This document shows, piece after piece, positions 33,800-46,545 of a stretch of 64,000 bases of DNA. A program made the translations under genes and the position numbers. Origin of the DNA: Celoporthe dispersa (lineage: Eukaryota > Ascomycota > Sordariomycetes > Diaporthales > Cryphonectriaceae); NCBI GenBank assembly GCA_016584495.1, contig WAID01000004.1, forward strand, positions 1,674,001 through 1,738,000, in the 5' to 3' direction. The notes beneath the pieces are model-generated. The model was not told the DNA's origin. It did not search any database and saw only the letters and a list, made by a program, of their open reading frames with translations. Numbering within the stretch: the stretch's first letter is position 1; each line of letters starts with the position of its first letter.

Positions 33800-36700
33800 A
33801 TGCTGCTCCTTCACCAGACCGGCAGCAGTCTCAAGATAGGCGAGGTCGTGCGCTACACCGTGACGTACACACCGTCACAAGACCGCATACTGCCCTCTCC
33901 CGAGTGTCTATACCTACGCATCAAGAACAGCTCAGGCATCGCGCTCCGGGCCGCCTTCGTCCACGGCCCCTACAACCTCTCCGTAGCCGCCTGGCCCGCG
34001 ACCTTCAACCCCAACGAGAGATTCGTCGAAGATGCCCACGTCTACGGCGTGCCCGAGTTCGAGCCCATGCTCAAGGCGGGCGGCTCGTGGACATGTCGCC
34101 TGGTCGTCCCCGAGCATATCAGGCAGAGCGCCGGCACCGGGCGCTCCGGCGCATACTTCGGGAACGGCCCGGAGCACGAAGATGAGAGCGTGTCGTGGGT
34201 CATAGAAGTTGCCTCCCAGGTCATCTTCTCGACCTCGGCCGCCGTACACTACGACCTGCTGCTGGCAAGGGACGAGAAGTCGCTGAGCCTCTCCTCGAGC
34301 ATACCCGTCGTCGGCAACCAGGCACAGGTCCCCCAGCCTGGCAGGGTCAGCGACTTCCAACAGAGCAAGGGCGCCAGGGAGGGCAAGCATTCCGCGCCCA
34401 GCAAGGGCGTCTTCTCCCGGGCCATACACCTGAAGGTGGAAGATACCGCCAGCATGTGGAATACGCCTGAGCTGCCCGGGATGGAACAGTCGGCAGAGAA
34501 CAGTGACGTTGCGACAGGCGCAGATGCGGAGGCTGTGCAGACAACCCAGAAGCCGAAAGACCCCGAGCTGGAAGATCAGAAACCGGAAGAGAAGAAGAAG
34601 AAGAAGAAGAAGAAGATACATCTGGTCATTCTCACCCATGGCTTGCACAGCAACCTTGGGTCCGATATGCTATACATGAAGGAGAGCATCGACACCGCCG
34701 CGAAGCAGGCCAAGATCGACGCCAGAGCAAGGCGGAAGAGGGAGAGGGAAAGCCGCAGTGGGGACTCCAAGGGGTCAGATGAGCCAAATCCTGACCGTAC
34801 GGATGAAGAGGATGAGGATGCCGAGGATGATGGCGACGGTGAAGTCATCGTCCGAGGCTTTTCTGGAAATGCCACACGCACAGAACGTGGCATCAAATAT
34901 CTCGGCAAGCGGCTGGCCAGATACGTCTTGTCCATTACGTATCCGGACCAACCTTTTCTGCCAGCTGGAAAGGCTGCCCAAGAAGTGCTGTCCCATGCCC
35001 TCAAGGGCGAGGCAGTCGCTCAAAAGGATCCAGCCGGAAACCCATCTCACAAGCACAGCACAATCCACAAGGCCACGACCAGCGAGTCGCGAGCATACCG
35101 AATCGCCAGCATCAGCTTTGTCGGACACTCTCTGGGCGGCCTCGTGCAGACCTACGCCGTTGCCTACATCCAGAAGCACTCGCCACACTTCTTCGACCTG
35201 ATCAAACCCATCAACTTCATCGCACTCGCCTCCCCGTTCTTGGGTCTCAATCATGAGAACCCAATGTATGTCAAGTTCGCCCTCGATTTTGGTCTCGTCG
35301 GCAGAACAGGGCAGGACCTGGGCCTGACCTGGAGAGCACCGACAATCGCTAGAAACGGCTGGGGCGCGATCGTCAGCAACCTCGGCGAGAACGCACACAA
35401 GAAAGTCATGGGGGAGCCACAGCCAGAGTCGAAGCCGCTGCTCCGCATACTCCCCACCGGCCCAGCTCACGTGGCCCTGAAAAAGTTCCGGAACAGGACG
35501 GTGTACTCCAACGTCGTGAACGACGGGATTGTGCCGCTGCGAACTAGCTGTCTGCTGTTCCTCGACTGGCAGGGCCTGGACCGTGTCGAAAAGGCGCGCC
35601 GTGAAGCCGGCCTTGTCGAGACCGTGGTCGGGTTCGGGTGGGCTGAGCTCACCGGCACGAATGTGACCTCTCCACGGAACGGACCGTGGACACCCAAGAC
35701 CGACAGTGGGAGCAAGAATCCCTCTTCAGGCACAAACACACCTATAGACGGGGGCGACGTCCATGATGTCCCTCAGCCGCCCACGGATGCGGTGATGGAA
35801 GATGACAGAGCGAGCCTGAGGCCCGTAACGAGTCACATTGGGGACGACAATCCGTCCCACCCGCAAAAATACAGCCGCCACCACCAACAACAACAACCCC
35901 TTCTCCGGCTTCTTCTCGTTCTTCAAACCAAACGCTGATCCCTCGAAACCTGCTCCGCCACCTTCTGCGAAGCAGCAGAAGATCTACCAGCGCAGCCAGA
36001 CCCTCCCCCTTTGAGGCCAACGGCTCTGAAGCATCACAGCCATCACAGAGGTCGAAGGCAACCTCTGGCCATGAGCTGGGCGAGGACTCTGACAGTGGTG
36101 TCTCGGCGCCCCCGACAACAAGCTTCTTCGAGTCTGCAGGAGATCTGCTGAACCCGAAGCTGCCGTCGGTCGAGTATCTGATCGACCCGGAGTCGCGGCC
36201 CAGGACGATCTTTCACGACCGCGTCTACCACCCGCAAGACATTCCATCGCCGCCCTTGAAGAAGCGGCCCACGGGCTCTTTAGCTACGCGCAGGACGACA
36301 TTTAAGAGATTGGGGTCCTCATCTAGCATCCGTGCAGAGAGTAGCGCTTCCTCGACGTATCCTACCCCTCCCTCTCATCAAGACTCCCTGGCCTCGGCCA
36401 AGGATTACGATGACACCGCCAACACAAACCCAGACAAGGAACCTGACGAGGTCATTGATGGCTCGAACATGAAGGTGGAAGAGAAGATTGCCCGTGCCTA
36501 CCACCGTGACCTGTCCTGGCGCAAGGTCCTGGTCAAGCTGGAGCCCGACGCGCACAACAACATGATCTGTCGCCGCATGTTTGCAAATGCCTTCGGGTGG
36601 CCGGTGGTGAAGCACCTTGTCGATGCACACTTCAGCGACTCGGCAGTGGCTCGCCTGCGTAACGAGGACGAGCGGAGCACTGAGAGAGCCAAGGCGACAG

Positions 36701-37245
36701 ACGTAGCGCCAGACAAGCACGGCAGCGAAACGACGGACCAGGGCGAAGCCACCCCTACGGCTGCGAACCTGAAGTCGCACACGCAGGCGGCGAGGCTCCA
36801 TGAGCACCGGCGCACGGAGAGTGAGGATCGCGAGGCCGCAGATAGTGTCCCCGACCTGCCTTCCAACACGCACGGCGGGGCGGACATGGCATCTTCGTCG
36901 CCTGGCCGAGCCTCCGACAGGCCCGACAGCATGTGCTGGAGCGATCGTGACTGGGCGGACAGCGCAGACGAGAGCGATACCGACGTATTGGCCTCGATCG
37001 GTGTCGGCGAGGGAAGGAAAGTTCCCGAGCGCAGCTCGAGCCCCCTGAGTGGCGCGTACTGGACAGAGAAGATTGTGGGAAAGGGCGCCATCAAGAGGCG
37101 GAGCAAGTCGCCAGGCAACAAGCAGGAGGAAAGTCAGGCCGCGGCGACAGCAACAGCATCGCTTTCCAAGCCATCGACGTCTTCTCCCAGCCACGGGTCG
37201 GGCGCTCCGGACGCCGCAATTACTCAGCCGGATGATGTAGATTGA
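33800..37245 (+). CDS. Rog1-type serine esterase/lipase (DUF676), large, two frame breaks
   Basis: Alpha/beta-hydrolase of the Rog1/Lpl1 family, which acts on phospholipids or acylglycerols at lipid droplets or other membranes in yeast. The start ATG gives MLLLHQTGSSLKIGEVVRY. The N-terminal 230 residues hold a beta-rich family region (VVRYTVTYTPSQ, LRAAFVHGPYNLSVAAW). The hydrolase part has HLVILTHGLHSNLGSDM, nucleophile elbow SFVGHSLGGLVQTYA, Asp candidate NVVNDGIVPLRT and His candidate in TIFHDRVYHPQDIP. A further block (ARAYHRDLSWRKVLVKLEP, CRRMFANAFGWPVVKHLV) is typical of the family; acidic and disordered stretches separate the parts. Breaks: AAAAA 35865-35869 has one A too many (left SHPQ, right NTAATTNNNN), CCCCC 36005-36009 one C too many (left YQRSQT, right LPFEANG). 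Corrected length about 1147 residues. No introns. Confidence 0.85.
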
Positions 37246-39398
37246 TTGATAACGCACTTACACATGTATTATAGTGGCTCCGGTGTGGGTATGGTAGGAC
37301 AGAAACGGTTGTGTTGCATTGCATTGCAGAGGGGAGGCATATTGAGCATGGCGTGGTATTGTAAACGAGCACTTAGATCCAGGAACCTACTACTATGCAT
37401 TTGATATCGGATAGACGAATATAGTTATCGACCCCGATTTTATACGGATTCACAGGTAACCGCGCGCATGCGGGGTGGGAAGCAAAATGATAGATTATGA
37501 CGTGAAAGGATGGCCATCGTCCCTTTGGGTCTACGTGGAATAAGACTTTGCGACATTGACATGCAGAGCCCTACACATCTCTGCGTATTCAACGATGGTC
37601 AGGTGCAAGGAAATTGGGTGGTGTTCTATCTGCCTACCAGCAACATCTGATCATGCCGCATGACGTGCATTTTTTTTCCTTTCCTTCTGATTTCCCTTTC
37701 CCTTTTCGGCCTCGCGCTGCTAATACGCACCGCCCTGGTAGAGCCTAAAAACAAGGTGTGGTAGCACCGCCTTCCGTCCGGAGCGCCGGGACACACTACG
37801 TATGCGAGGTTGAGTCGGTCGATCTCGACAGGACAACGCGATCTTGACCAAAACAAGCATGTCCAACCTGTAGTGTCATACATACACAGCGGTACGTGAT
37901 ATGCGAATTTTTTCTTCTTCTAAGATCGAGCCGCATAGACTCAGGGGCCACGGAGGGGAAGCGCTCCGCTGCTGCCTTGTGAGAAAGGGACGGTGCGTGT
38001 ATATCTGAAGTACTACACATGTTCATGATCCATAACTGCCTCTGTCTAGACCATATGCGCACAAGGGGCGAACCCGACCCGGCGGTACGGCACTGGCTGG
38101 CTACCCCATGCTGACAGGCGCGGCGCGTTCCTGCAAGATCCAAGTGAAGAAAGTATTAGTCGTCCCCGTTTCGCGTCCGAGAAATCGTCGAAAAGCAGCC
38201 GTCCTCACTGGTCGTGATGCGACCGTGGCGTGAACGGCAGCAGCCAACCCTTCTTCATCCTGTAAGCGCCGGCGGCGCACGGGGGCTCCGGCTTGGTCGC
38301 GCATGAGTATGATGAGCGAGCACGGGTTTCCTCGGCTGAGGCGGTGAGTGGGAATACCCTCAAGTGGTTGTGGGCGTTGCTGTGCATCTCTGCATTGCAT
38401 GCCTTGTGTAGGACTGGATATGGCCGCCGAGAGAACAACGAACATGTAGACACACTATAAGGGTGATCATCGTGACCGTCGCTAGCCTGTATATCAATTG
38501 CGTCAGTTTCCCAGGCTGTCGTCAGTCAGCCGGGAAACGACATGCAGGTCGGATGGACCAGGGCCCAGGAACAGACGCCGGATGATCCGGGGGTTTGAGG
38601 CTCCTCTACACGGGATTGGGCTGGGTCGCTCGGAGTCTCGAAATCGGAGGTGTGTTGATGTGACCCTGGACGATGTGCACTGCTGGAAGTACTATGCATG
38701 TAGATAGATACATGGACGACGTAGGAGACGTTGTGCTTAGGGCTTAGACAGGGCCTAGAAGCTGGAAGAAGAAGTGTCGAAGCAGACTTTCCCGTGCGAG
38801 TCACAGCGCAAGCAGGCCCAGGAAGCTCGGGAGCAGGGGTGCCTGGCCCTGGAGGGTACGTCAAAGTTCCAGGGGCGAACAACCACTAACGCCATGGACC
38901 CTTCAGGTAGCCCGGGGATTACCGAGGCCGGCTCGCCTCGTGAGCAAGCCGCGACTGCCTCTGGAACAGCGACGAGGTCAGCAAGAACCAACGTGACTCA
39001 ACTAATACAATATACTTAAGATGCAGGAGCTTGAAAATACCTCAGGCATACATCAAGACGCAGAACATCCACGAACAGCGGCACCTAATTATGCACGTCA
39101 TGGGTACCGACAGATCCCACCCCAGCCTCAGAACCGTGGAGGAGGAGGAGAGGAGGGAGCAGCAGCAGCAGCAGCAGCAGCCAGAGGAGGCAGGGCAGAG
39201 CAAAGTACCCTCGACACCACCCGCGCACGAGAGAGAGGGAGAGAGGGATCGAGAACCTGCTCTCACATACCATCCTGCCTTATTTAAGCTCAACTTCTAG
39301 CACACCTCCTCCTCGGCGGTCATACGACGACACTATCACCTGTCATCTCACCTTGGCCCTTCCCAGACTCGAGACAGTCCCCTACCTCGTCTTACGAT
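37246..39398. other. 2.2-kb intergenic region
   Basis: Esterase 3' region and upstream region of the Zn2Cys6 factor. Contains a GCA run at 39159-39180. Several short open frames occur but none shows a family-like sequence or consistent codon use. No RNA gene recognised. Confidence 0.45.
39159..39180. repeat. (GCA)n trinucleotide repeat
   Basis: Seven units, in the upstream region of the Zn2Cys6 gene. Confidence 0.95.
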
Positions 39399-41857
39399 AT
39401 GAACTACACAAGGAAACGTGAGGAAATAATAATGCCCTCCCTCCCTCCTTACCCTTTGGACCCGCGATCGCTTGCTGACAACCCGACCCAGGTGCCTTGC
39501 TGGCCTGCGACTTTTGCAGACATAGGAAACGGCGTTGTGATGGAAGGCAGCCGTGCTCGACGTGTCGAGATGCCCAGGCCGACTGCGTGTACAAGGAGCT
39601 GCCTACCGATCGGTATGCTGCTCCACCTCTTGCCTACCTTCCACCCTCTGCCACGAGCTTCTCTCTCTCTCTTGGAGCTCGCCACCCTCCTTCGCCACCG
39701 CTGCTAACCGTCGTCCCTTCACAGCATCGAGCCCTCGTCCTCGTCTCAGGGGGCAGTGGCTGAGCGCCTAAGCCGGATCGAAGCGTGAGTCCTCATCACT
39801 CTTATGGACACGAGACAGACTCGGGGGTCGTATCTGCTGGCCCTGGTTGCGTCCCAATCTTATCTACACCGACTCTCCTTTTCTGTTTTGACTTTCCCGC
39901 TTTCGCATGGTGGGCTCGAGCTGACATCCGAAAGGACAGTCTGTTGGAGGAGCAGGGACACAAACTGAGCGAGGCCCTGACGAGCCCCTCAGCCATGTCA
40001 TGGCCGTCGTTCCGCTCTTCCCCACGAGTGTCTGCGGCCTCGCCAGCCTCTGCGTCCAACCGGTCGACAGAAGGGGGCGACTCTGGACTTGAAACACAAT
40101 TTCTGATCCCCACTGGCCACTCAGCGACCCTTACCTGGCTCCTATCAATCCCGCCTATCCGATCTGTCCTCGGGGACCTACCCAAATCGTACTTTTATGA
40201 GCTCGAGGAGGACACCGCTCTTCCACAGCCCCTGGACATCACCCAGCCCTGCCAGATCGACTGGCCAGCTCTCGAGCCGGACCGACTCCGAAGGCTTGCT
40301 GACGCCTACTTTGAACATGTCGCGGCTCATCTTACCCTTCTGGGCAGAGATGATTTCGAAAGACTGCAGGACGAGGTGCTCCGCAGGGGCCCCTCCCAGG
40401 GTATTGATACAGCCATATGCCTGTCTGTATGGGCTCTTGGTTGTATCGCGTCCAACTCTGGTGTGGCCACCACGCCAGAGCCATCCACCGACCCGAGCCA
40501 GGATCTGGGTCTCAGCTACTTTGCCATCGCCCTGAGGATCATCCTGTCCAGGTCAGTATGGGGGTTCACCGCAAGCCTGCATACCTGTCAAGCTCTGGTC
40601 CTGGCAGGCGTATACTTTTGTTATCTCGGGCGTCCTCTGCATGCTTGGAAGATGGTCCACAACGCGGGCCAGAAACTGCTCGAAAGGATCAACAGGTGGG
40701 CGCTCTCCTCTCACTCGTCTTACGTCAAGCTAATACGAATGCGTATAACAAGCCGATCAAACTCGGGTGATACTATGCAGTTTGACGAAGACCATATCCG
40801 ATTATTTTGGTGTTGCTTTATCAAAGACTGGTAAGCAGAGCCCTTGGGCATCCCCATCATTCATAATGACAGACCCTAGGCCTCGGCATTCAAGTTGTCT
40901 CTCTCTTCCTTCCCTATCCTGACCGAAAAAAGAAAGCAACAAGAAAGCCCCTCTCTGCGGCAGTCCTCTCCCTTCTCTCGCCTCAGACTCCTAGCATTAC
41001 ACACCATCCAGGTCGAGTATGCTTGTAATTTCTTCTCTGTTAACACGTTGATTGTAGTGACTCTGCAGCCGAGTTTGACGTGACAAGGACCGGCCTCGAG
41101 CCATTTGGTGACAAGATGCGACTGCCTCGAAGCACCGACGTCAGCGAATCCGAGAACCTCATATATTGGACGGCAGAGATGGCCATCTTGCGACTAGTAA
41201 ACAGGATCATCGGATCCCTCTACTCCCCTGATAATGTTGACATCACCCTTCTCGCAGAGCTCGGCCCGGTGCCGAACAACACCAGCCTCAACCAGCTGAT
41301 CACCCTGAGCTCGGAACTAAACAGACAACTCGAGCAGTACTACAGCACCATCCCCGTCCAGCCACCATTGACCGTGGACCCCATATCTAACGACAAGAGG
41401 CGGAGGCTAAACCTGCGAGCCCTGTACGCTCGTCATCTCATACACAGGCCGTTTATCCTCTACGTGGCCCTACAGCCAGCCCTCCAGGCATCGCCCAACC
41501 CTCAGGCATCGTCGTCCAGGTCACCGACACCCCAACAATCCCCCCTACGCGATGCCGCGAGTGATCATGGAGAAGTGCACCGTCTGCATCCAGTCGAGCG
41601 AGACGTACATCCGCAACGCGGTCGAGCTCCTGGACAAGCGAAACCCCTATCTCTGGTCTGTCGCCCAGTCCAGCGTGGCATGTTTCGTGGTCCTTCTGAT
41701 GGCCTCTCGATCACCTCACCTCCGGCCCTTCGCACCCGATCTCGACACGCTGGCCTCGGTGCTGGTGCCCAAGATCACCAAATGGGCTACCCCCGGCTCG
41801 TTGTTTGAGGCATTGGTGCGGATTATGGATACGCTACTTGCAAGCCGGCTTCGCTGA
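39399..41857 (+). CDS. Zn2Cys6 transcription factor, six exons, one frame break
   Basis: Fungal binuclear-cluster activator. Exons 39399-39417, 39492-39612, 39725-39784, 39940-40695, 40753-40830 and 41058-41857 join in phase, all GT-AG, to about 610 residues. Exon 1 codes only MNYTRKR. The zinc cluster ACDFCRHRKRRCDGRQPC followed by STC and six residues to the last Cys has the full C-x2-C-x6-C-x5-C-x2-C-x6-C pattern. A short linker (VAERLSRIEALLEEQGHKL) is probably the dimerisation coil. The fungal-trans middle region includes DAYFEHVAAHLTLLGR, SLHTCQALVLAGVYFCYL and FDEDHIRLFWCCFIKDCD. The break is in CCCCCC 41530-41535 (one C too many): left frame ends SRSPTPQQSP, right frame resumes YAMPRVIMEKCTVCIQSSE. 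Alternative acceptors at exons 4 and 5 were chosen by phase and by continuity of the protein. Target pathway unknown. Confidence 0.86.
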
Positions 41858-44048
41858 ATAATGGGCGGTGGCTGTTATTGGGGGTGGGGGGGAGGGGAGA
41901 AGAAGAGAAAGAGAAGGAAAGAAAAAAAAAGAGCAAGAAAGAAAGCAAGCAAGAGAGAAAGAAAGAGAGAAAGAAAAGAAAAAAAAGAGCGCTATGCAGG
42001 CCATAGTGGCGCATCAAGTCCCACCAGTGTACCACACATGTACCCGTCTGTGTATTTTTCTTACATCCGTCTAGACCATCCATGCTATTTTGTTGCCTCT
42101 CCTCCCTGAATGTAACCCAAGGGACTACAATTAGGTAGAGGCGTGAAAGGTTGTGAATAGACTCAGAATGTATCATACAGGCTTGTGCATGTGTCATGTA
42201 GCCTGTCTGTCTGACTTTAGTCTATGTATGTGGTTGCAGTGCATATATTGCCACCACTACTGCCGTACCGTCCCCTCCGGAGGCGGAAGCCTGGATGCGT
42301 GCTGTGTGAGGGCTGTGCTGATGATTTCTAAACCACAAGGTACTTAGCTAAGTGCAAAGGCGTAAGTTCAAGGTTGTTATGCGCAGGTGATTACAATGGT
42401 GAACATGTGCACGGTCATAGAATATCGCAGCTGTGCCTCTGCAGGGAAACGGGTTGTGTGCGGTGAAACTGGCACTATGGTCTCTGTATGGTCAGTATTA
42501 TAATGTGCTGACAAATCCAAAAAGGGCGCGCTGCTGTTCAAAGGTTCCGTTAGGTGTGTATAACTGTAACCGGATAAAAATAAAAAATAAAAAGGCTCCA
42601 TTGAGGCTGATTGATGGGTTACACTCAGATGAGTGCAAAATCAAGATCCTATGTGCTTGGGTGCTCTTTGAGTATGTTAAGTAATCACAGCAGCTAACAG
42701 GTCCTGTCAAGAGGATGACGACACACTACCTGGGCAGGGAAGGCTGGATGTGGGGAGAGTCTGATTCTTGTGCTGTGGTGGGACTGACAGGCTCCCAACA
42801 TGGCTAAAAACAAACCTGGTGCATTCTTGCAAAAGCAAGATATGGTATGTCCTTCACAATGTTCTGTTGCTGCCGGTGCGGTGGTAGCTGATGAGATATG
42901 TCCGCCTCGACATCCTGCTCACATCTTGAAGTTCCCCTGGGACATCTGGGTGCTTGATCCAGAGTGAGCACATCATACCATTGAGGGCAGCTCTATCTGT
43001 ACTGGGAATGTGGTATCCTGTGATTCTCAGACCTCAAGGACAGGATGGGATGGATGTGGGCACCAAAGACAGCTTGCCTGGGCCCCCTCTCATCAGTCCC
43101 CCCAGCCCGGCCAGCTGGTCGGGTCTCTGGCACACAAGGCATAATTCCTAGAGAAGGTCTGAAGCAGGATGAAAGTCGAGACGAAGCAGAGCTAGAGGAG
43201 GTGAAGTCGTCCCAGGGCTGGTGCTTATATAATGTGTTGGGCTGTCTGGAGCAGGGAGCCCATGGCCTTGTGCTGTTTAAAGTTCCTGCGGCCCGGGTAG
43301 AGTGCAGCTCCCGCACTGCTGGGAGTGGAGTCCCCACTGCCAGCCGCCGGGTCTCGGGACTTGGGGGGTCCTGGGGGGGGGGCGGCTTTGACACGCCTGA
43401 TACCCCTGTAGCCTGGGCATGCAGAGCGAGGGTGGGCGCTGGGCACCGACCTTCCCCCCTTCAATCCATCCCTGGTGGGGCATCGTCATGCAGTTCCCCA
43501 GTTGTCCTTGTCGCATCTGCCATCTGCCATCTATCTCTCTCTCTCCCACCTGGCCTCAGCAGCTTTCTCGAGCACTCCCCAGCACCTGCTCTGTGTGATC
43601 TGTACGTACCTTGGACTGAGTGCGATGAGGCCCATGACCCGAGCGCTGGATTCCCTAGCATTAACATCGCTCTAGGACACCACAAACCTTCCCTACTTCC
43701 ATCTCAGGGGCCTGCACAGCCTGACGACACCTTCACCCTTTCCCAGAGGCTCCTGACCTTGTCTTGCCTGATCTCTTACCGCTTCGATACCAGCACCCCG
43801 ATACCAATACCGATACCTACCAATACCACTGCTCCTCCCTCCCTCCTAGACGGACCCAGGTCGAGCGCATCCATCTCTCGCCGCGATAGTACCTGTCTCG
43901 AGGAGTACCAGTTGACCAGGTGGAAGAGATCAGTCGACTTTCCCCCCTCTCTTGCATACGAATGAGCACTGTGGTGTCAATCTTGGCCTAGACCTCCAGA
44001 AACATTGAGCGCCCCCTTCTTCTTCCCCCGTGACATTTCGTCGCCAAG
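41858..44048. other. 2.2-kb intergenic region
   Basis: Begins with a purine-rich tract (41881-41988) directly after the Zn2Cys6 stop. The sec1-proximal part (43045-43965) has a 306-codon open frame, but its sequence is Pro/Ser-rich without family likeness and sits in the pyrimidine-rich sec1 leader. No gene supported. Confidence 0.45.
41881..41988 (+). repeat. Polypurine tract, about 105 nt
   Basis: G-runs then mixed GAA/GAAA/GAGA runs with only a T and a few C interruptions. Such tracts can form triplex DNA. It starts about 25 bp past the stop at 41857. Confidence 0.85.
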
Positions 44049-46545
44049 ATGGGGGTCTCTGCTTTCCAGTTACAAGAAGACAGTGAGCACTGCGGATAGG
44101 CTCTCTCTCTCTCTCTCTTCAGGAATAGCTGCTGATTCCACATTGCCAGTCATCATCTCCAAGATCAAGGAGGTAACCAATGGCGAGGTAAGACCAGCGA
44201 GCCATCTTCCCAGCCTACAGGAAAAGGGGCCAAGGCTTCAGGTAGCTGATCTCTCGTCTGACCCCTCAGTGGATGATCCTTGTGACCGACACAGAGTCCA
44301 AGAGGATTCTGGACAACACCGTCAAGGAAGATGATATCCTCAATATCAATATCGCCAGTATGTGCTAGTAGCTTGGCCCGCCCGCCCGCCCGTCTCCTCC
44401 CTGCGCCCGATACTCACACGGAACAGACATCGAGCGTCTCGAGGACAAGAGGGAGGCAAATGCCGGCATGTCGGCCATATACCTCCTCTCCCCGCAGCAG
44501 CACATCGTCGAGACACTTGTGGCGGACCTCGAAAAACAACGGTACCAGCGCGCACACCTGGTATGGATCAACACCCTGACCCGACGACTGCGAGATCGCA
44601 TCGCCTCGAGCCGCGCAAGCAGGTCCATTGCTGGCGAACACGAGCTCAACATTGACTTCTTCCCCCGAGAGTCGCACCTGATCACCTTCCGCGACCCGTA
44701 CAGCTTTCCCACGCTGTACAACCCGAAGTGCAACGACCTGGTCAAGGAGCACATGGAGACGCTGGCCCGCAAGGTGATGGGCGCCCCTCCCCCCCCCCAC
44801 CCCGCCTCTGGTCCAACTGAAGCTGACCCTGTCCGGCCCCCCCAGATCACGGACGTCTGCGTATCCCTAGGCGAATATCCCAAGATTCGGTACTACAGGC
44901 CCAACGCAGCCCTACACGACGCACAGGTCCTCTGCTACCACTTTGCCAACCTCCTCCAGCAGGAGCTTGACAATTACGCGCGGAGACACCAGGAATACCC
45001 GCCGCCGTCGTCGCGGCCACAGAGCGTGCTCCTCATAACGGACAGGTCCATGGACCTGATGGCACCCTGCTACACGAGTTCACCTACCAGGCCATGGCAC
45101 ACGACCTGCTGCCCATCAAGGAGGGGGGACAAGGTGACCTACCACATCAAGATCAACGACGGGGAGGAAGAGCATGACATGGAGCTGCAGGAGAAGGACG
45201 AGACGTGGGTGGAGAACAGGCACCGGCATATGAAGGACACAATCGACACGCTCATGTCCAAATTTCAGAAATTCGTGGCCGAGAACCCGGGTGCCACAGA
45301 CGACGGGAACCCGGCCAACCTGAATATGATCAAGGACATGCTGGCCAACATGCCGAAGTACCAGCAGCTGAAGGACGCCTACACCCTGCACCTGGCGATG
45401 GCGGAGGACTGCATGAATGCGTTCCAGGCACGCAAGCTCCCAGAGATCCAGTCCGTCGAGCAGTCGCTGGCGACCGGGCTGGACGAGGACCTCCGCAAGG
45501 CAAAGAACCTCCTGCCGGCAGTCGTGAGGCTGCTCGACGACGAGTCTGTCCTGCCCATAGACAGGGAGCGGCTGATCATCGCGTGGCTGATATACCGGTA
45601 CGGCGTGGTCGACGAGGACATCAAGAGGCTCCTGGCCCACGCGCAGCTCTACGGGGGCGAGCCGAAGAGCGACAAGCTGGACACGATCTACAACCTACAG
45701 CTCCTCGGAGCCCGGATACTCGCGCCCCTCAAGGACGAGAGAAAGGCGCCGGAGCCCTTGTTCCCGGTCGATACCAGACAAGAGCTGAACGAAGAGTACG
45801 GCCTGGTACGGTATCACCCAAACGTGAAGCACATGCTGGAGTACTTCTGCGAGGGCCGGCTGCAGCACGACGTGTTCCCGTACACGAAGCAGGAGGACCA
45901 AGAGAACATGGAGGTAGGGCAGGTGCAGAGCTCGCTGCGGGCCGCCAAGCCGAGCTGGGCGAGCCGCACCGGGGCCGGAGCCGCGCGCCGACAGGACAAC
46001 CGCCAGCGGATTATCGTCTTCATGGCTGGCGGCGCGACCTTTTCGGAGTCCAGGGCGTGCTATGAGGTCGCGGAGAAGCACAACCGCGAGGTCTTCCTGG
46101 TCACCAGCCACATGGTCTCGCCCAAGATGTTCCTCCGCCAGGTCCAAGACCTCGACCTCGACAGGAACAGGCTGGACCTGCCGATGCTCCGCAGACCAGG
46201 GCTTCCCAAGTGGGTGACGGAGCCCGAGCGGCCCACGCCACCTCCTGCGATGTACTCCCAAGGCGGGCCGGCTCCGCCCCCTAAGGGAGGAAGCCTGCCG
46301 GCGGTCTGCCTCCGGGCCCACGGGGAGGTCTCCCGGGCCGACCAGGACCCATGATGGCGCCGACACAACAAATGTCGGCCATGTCGATAGCCAGCGCACC
46401 GCCTCGCCCCTCGCCCGCCCCGCCGGCGGCGGCCAACGGCGGGGCCAGTAGTGCCAGCTACCACTCGCCGACCGCGAGCTCCGACAGCAACAAGCTGGAC
46501 AAGGAGAAGAAGAAGAAGCGCAACATCTTTGGCATCAAGAAGTAG
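44049..46545 (+). CDS. sec1: Sec1, Sec1/Munc18 protein of exocytosis, three frame breaks
   Basis: SM protein that binds assembled exocytic SNAREs at the plasma membrane. Exons 44049-44082, 44123-44187, 44270-44357, 44427-44773 and 44846-46545, all GT-AG, about 744 residues after correction. The start gives MGVSAFQLQED; then STLPVIISKIKEVTNGE, WMILVTDTESKRILDN, DDILNINIAN-IERLEDKRE and YLLSPQQHIVETLVADL show the SM domain 1. The last intron (72 nt) is in-frame readable but interrupts RK-ITDVCVSLGEYPKIRYY. Domain 3 helices follow (EDCMNAFQARKLPEIQSVE, ILAPLKDERK). Breaks: CCC 45065-45067 one C short and GGGGGG 45123-45128 one G too many compensate, scrambling only the intervening residues (corrected: LLHEFTYQAMAHDLLPIKEG); one base short at about 46283-46287 joins PPPK to GRKPAGGLPP and the tail MMAPTQQMSA to NIFGIKK. 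Confidence 0.92.
44100..44120. repeat. sec1: (CT)n microsatellite as polypyrimidine tract of sec1 intron 1
   Basis: CT units run directly into the acceptor TTCAG at 44118-44122. Confidence 0.9.

Noticed and set aside
36319..37257. 312-codon open frame opposite the esterase
   Set aside because: Antisense to the C-terminal part of a family-like protein; no conserved motif.
43045..43965. 306-codon open frame on the plus strand upstream of sec1
   Set aside because: Pro/Ser-rich without family likeness and inside the pyrimidine-rich sec1 leader.
45205..46065. 286-codon plus-strand frame in sec1
   Set aside because: Alternative frame of sec1; GC-rich coding DNA keeps other frames open.
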